Shown here one piece after another: positions 1 through 5,070 of a stretch of 5,070 nucleotides of DNA. The position numbers and the translations under genes were made by a program. The notes under the pieces were generated by a model that saw only the letters and a program-made list of their open reading frames with translations, was not told the origin of the DNA and did no database searches. Position 1 is the stretch's first letter. Every line of letters begins with the position of its first letter. This stretch comes from an uncultured Eubacteriales bacterium (GTDB lineage: Bacteria; Bacillota; Clostridia; Lachnospirales; Anaerotignaceae): contig CAKTER010000122.1 in assembly GCA_934552695.1 (NCBI GenBank), positions 1-5,070 on the forward strand, in the 5' to 3' direction.

Positions 1-1
1 G

Positions 2-2101
2 GGCAAGGTGGTGTGCCGTAAAAACGTGACGGTGACCCCCCGGGACCCGGGCACGGTAATGGTGGGCCTGCTTTCCGACCACCCCGAAAACCTGGCCTAT
101 GCCCAAAGCCTGGCGTTGGCCGGGGGCATGGACCGGTACGACCAGACCAACTACGACGGCGTGGCGGTGCTGAGCCGGGACAGCCTTTCCCAAAGCATGG
201 TGGGGCTGGACAGCCTGGCGGTCCTGATTGTAAACGACTTTGATACCACCAGCCTCAGCGCAGAACAGGTGGGCCGAATCGGTAGCTGGCTGGAGGAGGG
301 CGGCACGCTGGTTTTGGGCAGCGGCCCCAACGCCCCCAAAACCCTGGGCGGGCTGGCAGACGCTTTGGGGATTACCCTGGGCGAGCGCACCGCCCTGTCC
401 TCGCTGTCGCAGCTTTCGGAGCGGGCGGGAAGCCCCCTGACCGGCACCATGGAGCTGACCCGGCTTTCGCTGGAAAACGGGGAGGCCGTTGTGACCGAGG
501 AGGGGGAGCCGCTGGTGTGGCAGGCCCGGGTAGGCAGCGGCAGCCTGCTGTGCTTTACCTGCGATTTGGGGTTGGCCCCGCTTTCGGGGGCCACCGGAGC
601 CGGAACGGTGCTGGAATCCATTCTCAAAGAGACCGACCCGGGGCTTTTAAACATCAACTACCGATATAACCGCGACCAATATTACAATGACCTGAGCTAT
701 GCGGCCGGAAATTCCGGAGTTCCGGAAAGCGGCCGGCTGAAAACGGTCTTTATCGTCCTCATTGCCTACATTGCCGTGGTGGGCCCGGTGCTGTATCTGG
801 TGCTGAAAAAGAAGGACAAGCGGGAGATGGGCTGGATTGTGATTCCGGTGATGGCCATTGTAGTTACGGCGGGCATTTACGGCCTGTCGTTGAGCAGCGG
901 CTACCGGAAAGGGCTGGTCAATCTGGTGACGGTGACCGACCGGACCGGTGACCGGGACGAAAGCGAGGCCGGCACCGTGCAGGTTTACGGTTCCGTCGCC
1001 AGCCCTCGGAAGGGGGATGTGACCCTGTCCCTGGACGAAAACATCCATGCAACCCCCAGCGACAACAACCGGTATTATTATCGAGGCTACCGGGGCCAGG
1101 GGTATACGCCGACGGAAATCTATTTCGCCCGGATTCATACCGGCGATACCACGGAAATTACTTACATCGACCAAAAAAGCTGGGACCAGAACACTTTTTC
1201 CGGCGAAGCCTGGGCCAGTACCCCGGATCATTTGGAGGTGGATCTGACCATTGAGGGAGACACCTTTGTGGGCAGCATCCATAACACCGGCGAGACCGAT
1301 TATTTCGATGTGGTGCTACAGGTGGGCAGCGAGTATTTTTTGGCAGGGGATGTGGCCGCCGGCGATACGCTGGAAATTTCCCACCCCATTGCCAGCAATT
1401 TGCAGGGGGTTTACAGCTACGATAGCTATGCTGTTCTGGACGTGGCCTTTGGCGGCATTGACAACTACGACCTGCGCCTCCGGGTTAAGGCGGGGGAGCT
1501 GACCTCGGAGCGGGCCTATCAGATTGGCCAGCGGGCCAACCTTTTGACCTCGTACCTCAACCGCAATGCAGCGGGGCTCAGCGATATGACCGGCAGTATC
1601 CCGGTAGGGGTGTACGCCTTTAACCAAAAGCCTCTGCTTTCGGCCAAGCCCCAAATCAATGGGAAGGACGCCCAAACCCTGTATTGTAACCTGTATTGCT
1701 TTACCAGCGCCATCGATATGACCCAGGTAAAAGACTTTGACATTCCCGGCGGGCTTATCCAGCCCAACCGGGTGTGGGGCGAGGGCGATGGATTTATCTC
1801 CTCCGAGGGTGTGGAGGTTTATGTGGAGCAGGCCGGGGTGTATTACATCAGCTACGGCTTCCAAACTTCCCAGCCGCTGGAGCTAATCCAGTTTACCGCC
1901 AACCCGGACTATGGGGTGGTAAACGGCCAAATTTTGAACGTGACTACCGGCGAATATGAGGATATTTCCACCGAGGCCTATACGAATCCGGAGGACTACC
2001 GGGACGCCGAGGGGAACATTGTGCTGCGGTACGAGATTGACGAGGACTATACCAGCATTGCCAAGCCCAGCCTGCGGGTGAAAGGGGGGAACGGGGAATG
2101 A
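2..2101 (+). CDS. Membrane-anchored GATase1-like protein, ABC exporter accessory (5' partial)
   Basis: The frame is open to the left edge, so the true start and probably a signal peptide lie outside; the GTG at 8 is only the first possible start codon inside. Residues are counted from that GTG. Residues 15-210 resemble a class I glutamine-amidotransferase-like fold: a strand AVLIVNDFD (71-79), then a helix leading to SWLEEGGTLVLGSG (93-106). No nucleophilic Cys follows that strand, so glutaminase activity is unlikely. Two membrane helices (about 246-267 and 275-294) flank the basic loop KKKDKREMG. By the positive-inside rule this puts the hairpin loop in the cytoplasm and both large domains outside. 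Residues 295-697 are beta-rich, Tyr/Asp/Gly-rich and end without a further helix. The stop overlaps the next gene's start (ATGA), indicating translational coupling to the ABC ATPase. By context it is an accessory subunit of that exporter, loosely like GldG-type auxiliary proteins. The membrane architecture is seen; the exporter role is inferred. Confidence 0.85.
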   Translation, partial: GKVVCRKNVTVTPRDPGTVMVGLLSDHPENLAYAQSLALAGGMDRYDQTNYDGVAVLSRDSLSQSMVGLDSLAVLIVNDFDTTSLSAEQVGRIGSWLEEGGTLVLGSGPNAPKTLGGLADALGITLGERTALSSLSQLSERAGSPLTGTMELTRLSLENGEAVVTEEGEPLVWQARVGSGSLLCFTCDLGLAPLSGATGAGTVLESILKETDPGLLNINYRYNRDQYYNDLSYAAGNSGVPESGRLKTVFIVLIAYIAVVGPVLYLVLKKKDKREMGWIVIPVMAIVVTAGIYGLSLSSGYRKGLVNLVTVTDRTGDRDESEAGTVQVYGSVASPRKGDVTLSLDENIHATPSDNNRYYYRGYRGQGYTPTEIYFARIHTGDTTEITYIDQKSWDQNTFSGEAWASTPDHLEVDLTIEGDTFVGSIHNTGETDYFDVVLQVGSEYFLAGDVAAGDTLEISHPIASNLQGVYSYDSYAVLDVAFGGIDNYDLRLRVKAGELTSERAYQIGQRANLLTSYLNRNAAGLSDMTGSIPVGVYAFNQKPLLSAKPQINGKDAQTLYCNLYCFTSAIDMTQVKDFDIPGGLIQPNRVWGEGDGFISSEGVEVYVEQAGVYYISYGFQTSQPLELIQFTANPDYGVVNGQILNVTTGEYEDISTEAYTNPEDYRDAEGNIVLRYEIDEDYTSIAKPSLRVKGGNGE

Positions 2102-3030
2102 AATTAACGGTGGACCATTTGGTAAAACGGTTTGGGAACTTTACAGCGGTAGACGAGCTGTGCATGGAGATCCCGGCCGGATCGGTGTTTGGCTTTGTGG
2201 GCCCCAACGGGGCGGGCAAAACCACCACCATGAAAATTATGGCAGGGCTTTTGGCTGCCGATGGCGGGTCTATTTTGCTGGATGGACAGGACGCCTTAAA
2301 AAGCCGGAAGCTGCTGCGGGAAAAAATGGGGTATATGCCCGACTTTTTCGGAGTGTACGATAACCTGCGGGTATCGGAATACATGGATTTTTACGCCGGT
2401 ACCTACTACATTCCCTATGCCGACCGCCCGGCTCTGATTGACGGGCTGCTGGAACTGGTGGATTTGTCCCACAAAAAGGACGCCTATGTGGATTCCCTGT
2501 CCCGGGGCATGAAGCAACGGCTGTGCTTGGCCCGCAGCCTCATCCACGACCCGGATATTTTGATTTTGGATGAACCGGCCTCGGGACTGGATCCCCGGGC
2601 CCGGATGGAAATGAAGGAGATTTTAAAGCAGCTGGGTTCCCTGGGCAAAACCGTTATCATCAGCTCCCACATTTTGCCGGAGCTGGCGGAAATGTGTACC
2701 GAAATCGGTATTATCGACGGCGGGAAGCTGAAGGCCCACGGCTCGGTGAACGAGATTATGCAGGTGCTTTCCAAAACCCGGCAAATTTATGCCCGGTCGC
2801 TGGGCCGGATGGAGCAGCTTTTGGCCCTGCTGCGGCAGGATCCGCAGGTGGGAGCCATTACCCAAAACACCGACGACGTGCTGTTTGCCTTCGATGGCGA
2901 CGACCAGGCCCTGTCCCGGCTGCTGGCCACCCTGGTGGGGGCCGGGCTGCCCATGGTGGGCTTTAAGGAAAAGGAAGGCAATTTGGAAGAAATCTTTATG
3001 CAGGTGACGGGAGGAGGCGAGCCGGTATGA
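2098..3030 (+). CDS. ABC transporter ATP-binding protein (CcmA/NatA-like ABC-2 ATPase)
   Basis: This 310-residue protein is a complete nucleotide-binding subunit that would hydrolyse ATP in the cytoplasm to drive the permease encoded next. Visible motifs are Walker A GPNGAGKTT (35-43), Q-loop region GYMPDFFGVYDNL (78-90), signature LSRGMKQR (134-141), Walker B ILILDEP (154-160), D-loop SGLD (162-165) and switch His191. The Q-loop position carries Asp82 instead of Gln, and the signature is LSRGM rather than LSGGQ. I recall both as common in this ABC-2 subfamily, so they are not taken as decay. After about residue 220 a C-terminal extension of some 90 residues ends in FKEKEGNLEEIFMQVT, a typical tail of ABC-2 ATPases. 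The ATG overlaps the upstream stop (ATGA) and is preceded by AGGGGGGA at 2083-2090, seven bases away, which fixes the start. It overlaps the permease gene by four bases. Substrate is unknown; family assignment is very secure. Confidence 0.97.
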   Translation: MKLTVDHLVKRFGNFTAVDELCMEIPAGSVFGFVGPNGAGKTTTMKIMAGLLAADGGSILLDGQDALKSRKLLREKMGYMPDFFGVYDNLRVSEYMDFYAGTYYIPYADRPALIDGLLELVDLSHKKDAYVDSLSRGMKQRLCLARSLIHDPDILILDEPASGLDPRARMEMKEILKQLGSLGKTVIISSHILPELAEMCTEIGIIDGGKLKAHGSVNEIMQVLSKTRQIYARSLGRMEQLLALLRQDPQVGAITQNTDDVLFAFDGDDQALSRLLATLVGAGLPMVGFKEKEGNLEEIFMQVTGGGEPV

Positions 3031-3950
3031 TGAACCCTGTCATGCGCCGGGAGACCCGGACAACGCTACGAAATTGGAAGCTGTTTATTGTCATCGCCGT
3101 GTATGTGGCGCTGCTGACCCTGATTGCCGGGGTTTTCACCTGGAACGAGGTGTACTATTCCTACCGGGGAGGCTTCAGCCCCTATTCCATGATGACCTTG
3201 TATGTGCTGATGACGGTGTTCGAGCTGGGGCTGGTGCTGCTTACGGTTCCGGCCCTAACGGCGGGGAGCATCAGCGGCGAGCGGGAACGGCAAACGCTGG
3301 ACTTGATGCTGGTCACCAAAATGTCGCCCTTTGCCATTGTCAGCGGCAAGCTGATGTCCTGCCTCAGCGCCATTTTCCTCATTATTTTGGCCTCGGTGCC
3401 GGCCTTTGCCGTGGTGTTCTACTTTGGCGGCGTCAGCTTTGTGGCCCTGCTTTCCACCACCGGCTTCTTTTTAACGGTGTGCTGTATGGTGGGGGCCTTC
3501 TCCATCTTTGTTTCCACGGTCATCAAAAAAACGTCCCTGTCCATGGTGGTGGTCTACCTGTTTGTGGGGCTGCTGTGCCTGGGTACGCTGATTTTGTGCG
3601 CCGTCATACAGGCCGCACATTGGAGCAACTATAATACGGCGGCCCCGGCTTGGGCCAGCTTTGTTTGCCTGTGGCCCAACCCGGTGGTGGGGCTGGTGAG
3701 CATCATCGAGGAGCAGATTGGCATCGGTGCTATGGATGACCTCATCAATATATTCTATTATGTGGACAATTCGGTGCGGAATCTGAACCTGTACTGGATT
3801 TTGAACGTAGTGGGGAACTTGGGCCTGACGGCGGTATTTTTGGCGCTAGCAGCCTGGCGGATCCAGCCGGTGAAACCCGGGAAGGGCCGGAAGCCAAAGG
3901 CCAATAAAAAGGAGAAACCGAGCCATGGCAGAAATCGAAAGACGGCTTAA
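3027..3950 (+). CDS. ABC-2 type transporter permease
   Basis: This 307-residue integral membrane protein is the likely partner of the upstream ATPase. About six hydrophobic helices are visible, near residues 18-37, 56-80, 110-134, 138-165, 170-196 and 256-277. Between helices 2 and 3 lies SGERERQTLDLMLVTKMS (83-100) followed by PFAIVSGKL. This is the conserved cytoplasmic coupling segment of ABC-2 permeases (ERE-x-x-T-L-D-x-L-x-x-T) that contacts the ATPase. The N-terminus (NPVMRRETRTTLRNWK) is basic and cytoplasmic, and the C-terminus is a Lys/Arg-rich tail. The start is the first of two tandem ATGs, overlapping the ATPase stop. GGAGG at 3013-3017 lies nine bases upstream of it. The end overlaps the following gene's ATG by 26 bases. 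One NBD gene and one permease gene imply either a permease homodimer or pairing with another membrane subunit such as the upstream accessory protein. The transported substrate cannot be read from the sequence. Confidence 0.95.
   Translation: MMNPVMRRETRTTLRNWKLFIVIAVYVALLTLIAGVFTWNEVYYSYRGGFSPYSMMTLYVLMTVFELGLVLLTVPALTAGSISGERERQTLDLMLVTKMSPFAIVSGKLMSCLSAIFLIILASVPAFAVVFYFGGVSFVALLSTTGFFLTVCCMVGAFSIFVSTVIKKTSLSMVVVYLFVGLLCLGTLILCAVIQAAHWSNYNTAAPAWASFVCLWPNPVVGLVSIIEEQIGIGAMDDLINIFYYVDNSVRNLNLYWILNVVGNLGLTAVFLALAAWRIQPVKPGKGRKPKANKKEKPSHGRNRKTA
3910..3914 (+). promoter_or_regulatory. Ribosome-binding site for the gene starting at 3925
   Basis: AGGAG sits ten bases before the ATG at 3925, inside the last codons of the permease gene. 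It is as good as the sites of the two preceding genes. It supports 3925 as the original start of the last gene even though that frame meets a TGA 24 codons later. Confidence 0.8.
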
Positions 3951-5070
3951 ACAACTGAAAACCAAGCTGTTTTGGCAGTGGCTGCTGCGGGCCTTGTGAC
4001 GGTGCCTGCCCTTTGGGTTGGCAGCAGCAGCGGCGGTGCTTTTGGCGGCTAAGTGGCGGTATTTCCCGGCAGCCGGGCTTGTGGCCGGCGGGCTTGTGGC
4101 CGCTGCGGCAGTGGCGGCGCTGGTGTGGGCCCTTTGGCGGCGGCCCGATTTACGGGCAGCGGCCCGGGCCGGGGACGCCCTAGGCTTTTCCGAGCGCTTT
4201 GTTACGGCGCTGGAACTGGGAGACCACCCCGCCGACCCGGTGGCGGCGCTGGCGGTGGCCGATGCGGAGGAGACCGCCCGGAAAACCGATTTGGCGGCGT
4301 TGTACCGGTTCCGGTTCGAGCAGCGGCGGTGGGGCGTAACAGCGGGCCTGCTGGTGGCCGTTTTTCTTGCTGCGGCGGTGCCTTCGCCGGTGCAGGCGGC
4401 CCGGGAGCCCATTGCGGCGGTGGAGGAGACCGCCCGGGAAACGCTGGAAGCCCTGGAAAAGCGGGAGGACCTGCCGGAGGCGGAAAAAGCGGCCTTAACG
4501 GCGGAATTAAAGGAATTGTTGAAGGATTTAAAGCGGACTACTTCGGAGGCCGAGGCCCTGCAAGCCCTGCGGGAGGCCCAGCAAAACCTGAAAAAGCTGG
4601 AAAAGGAGGCGGAAAAGCCCCTTGCGAAGCTGGCGGACACGCTGGCCCAAACGCCGGCTTTGGCGGCCTTGGCGGCGGCTATGGAAAGCGGCGACCAATC
4701 GGCTTTGACCGAGGCGTTGGCGGCCTTGGCGGCCCTTTCCCCCGAAGAACAGGCTGAGGCCCTGCAAGCTCTGCAAGAAGCGTTGGCAGAAGCGGACAAT
4801 GCGGCCGCAAGCGAAGCGGCCGAGGCACTGGCCGAGGCGCTGCAAAGCGGGGACGAAGCGGCAGCAGCCGCAGCGGCGCAAAAATTGGCGGGGCAGCTGG
4901 CGCAAAGCGCTTCCGCTCAGCAGGCCGTCAGCGGAGCGGTGAGCAGCGCCAACCGGTCGCTGGCCCAAGCGGGGCAGTCCCTGTCTGGCTCGGCCACGGC
5001 GCAAAATCCATCCCAGACCGGCAACAGCGGAAATCAAGGGCAGAATCCGGGCCAAGGTCAGGGGCAAGGG
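3925..5070 (+). CDS. Membrane-anchored coiled-coil protein, in-frame TGA at codon 25 (3' partial)
   Basis: Translation from the ATG at 3925 gives 24 residues (MAEIERRLKQ...LLRAL), then TGA at 3997-3999. The same frame is then open from 4000 to the right edge (357 codons), and the C-terminus is missing. Counting from ATG 3925, hydrophobic segments lie at about 28-42, 49-71 and 137-153. Between the second and third is a soluble stretch with LGFSERFVTALEL, a pattern I associate with DUF4175-like membrane proteins; that link is tentative. From about residue 158 the chain is a highly helical Ala/Glu/Lys/Leu-rich coiled coil. It ends at the edge in a Gln/Gly/Asn-rich tail. Removing the TGA joins an amphipathic basic N-terminus directly to the first membrane helix, as expected for one protein. 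Possible restarts are TTG at 4018 and GTG at 4036. The 26-base overlap with the permease suggests co-translation. Function is unknown; a scaffold or accessory role at the membrane is inference. Whether it is a functional gene or a pseudogene is unresolved. Confidence 0.8.
3997..3999 (+). other. In-frame TGA interrupting the last gene
   Basis: This TGA follows TTG and precedes CGG. TGA is evidently a real stop here: the two upstream genes end in TGA at exactly the point where the next gene starts, the ATPase gene with two TGAs in tandem. Trp is encoded by TGG throughout, so genome-wide recoding is unlikely. A single change from TGG (Trp), CGA (Arg) or a similar codon would explain it. The following base is C, a context reported as weak for termination in E. 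coli. Confidence 0.9.
4003..4023 (+). other. Small hairpin just after the in-frame TGA
   Basis: TGCC (4003-4006) pairs with GGCA (4020-4023), and GCCC (4008-4011) pairs with GGGT (4015-4018, one G-U pair). A T-T mismatch separates the two helices and the loop is TTT. The hairpin starts three bases after the TGA. In a GC-rich coding region such a structure can arise by chance, so any role in readthrough or reinitiation is speculative. Confidence 0.3.
4660..4890 (+). repeat. Degenerate Ala-rich repeat in the coiled-coil region
   Basis: Within the last gene, the segment MESGDQSALTEALAALAA (from codon 253) is echoed 53 codons later by LQSGDEAAAAAAAQKLAG. Both are preceded by an LAxA-type helical run. 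The DNA copies have diverged, so this is a protein-level repeat, consistent with a helical-bundle or coiled-coil module. Alanine bias makes chance similarity possible. Confidence 0.4.

Noticed and set aside
647..1282. Minus-strand open frames opposite gene 1 (also 151-657 and 1316-1864)
   Set aside because: They lie entirely opposite a well-supported membrane protein gene and show no family features or operon logic.
3997..3999. Reassignment of UGA to a sense codon in this organism
   Set aside because: UGA terminates genes 1 and 2 exactly at their overlaps with the next start, and the ATPase gene has two UGAs in tandem. Three long genes otherwise use only TGG for Trp.
3994..4003. Programmed +1 frameshift like prfB (UGAC context)
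   Set aside because: The +1 frame ends at a TAG within about 190 bases and encodes nothing coherent. The convincing coding frame after the TGA is the original one.
3997..4040. Selenocysteine insertion at the in-frame TGA
   Set aside because: A nearby Cys (TGA-Arg-Cys) and a hairpin were tempting. However, the hairpin is too short and too close to the UGA for a typical bacterial SECIS, and the position at the entry to a membrane helix does not suggest a redox site.
4053..4757. Plus-strand open frame of 234 codons in another frame
   Set aside because: Its translation is dominated by Gly, Ala, Arg and Pro with no membrane or domain pattern. The competing frame from 3925/4000 has the ribosome-binding site, membrane helices and coiled coil.
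3846..4799. Long open frame on the minus strand (317 codons)
   Set aside because: It is Ala/Ser/Arg-rich low-complexity translation antisense to the end of the permease and the coiled-coil gene. It has no recognisable domain or coherent context and is a typical shadow in GC-rich DNA.

Overview
The window is a densely packed, single-strand (+) operon fragment from a GC-rich bacterium. It is most plausibly a Gram-positive Clostridia-type organism, for example a gut Oscillospiraceae-like lineage. This rests on strong AGGAG/GGAGG ribosome-binding sites, ATGA-type overlaps between genes, and protein families that are common in Bacillota. Lineage is an inference and cannot be fixed from 5 kb. There are no RNA genes, mobile elements, CRISPR arrays, promoters or terminators that I can support. 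Essentially every base is coding.

Layout, left to right. (1) 2-2101: the 3' part of a large membrane-anchored protein. It has a glutamine-amidotransferase-like (GATase1-like) fold, a two-helix membrane hairpin and a long beta-rich extracytoplasmic region. Its 5' end lies before the window. (2) 2098-3030: a complete ABC-transporter ATPase. (3) 3027-3950: a complete six-helix ABC-2 type permease. (4) 3925-5070: a protein with about three membrane helices followed by a long Ala/Glu-rich coiled coil and a Gln/Gly tail. It runs off the right edge and carries an in-frame TGA at codon 25.

Genes 2 and 3 form a plausible ABC exporter. Gene 1, directly upstream, looks like an accessory extracytoplasmic subunit, an arrangement reminiscent of GldG with GldA/GldF or other ABC-2 auxiliary proteins. 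Gene 4 is translationally linked to the permease by a 26-base overlap. The genes are probably made together and may act together at the membrane, but the transported substrate is unknown.

The most unusual point is the in-frame TGA in gene 4. The reading frame has a good ribosome-binding site and ATG, is stopped after 24 codons, and then continues open for 357 codons to the window edge. It could be a nonsense mutation, a sequence error, a short leader with reinitiation, or readthrough. Sequence alone does not decide. A simple ATG-to-stop search would miss this gene altogether.
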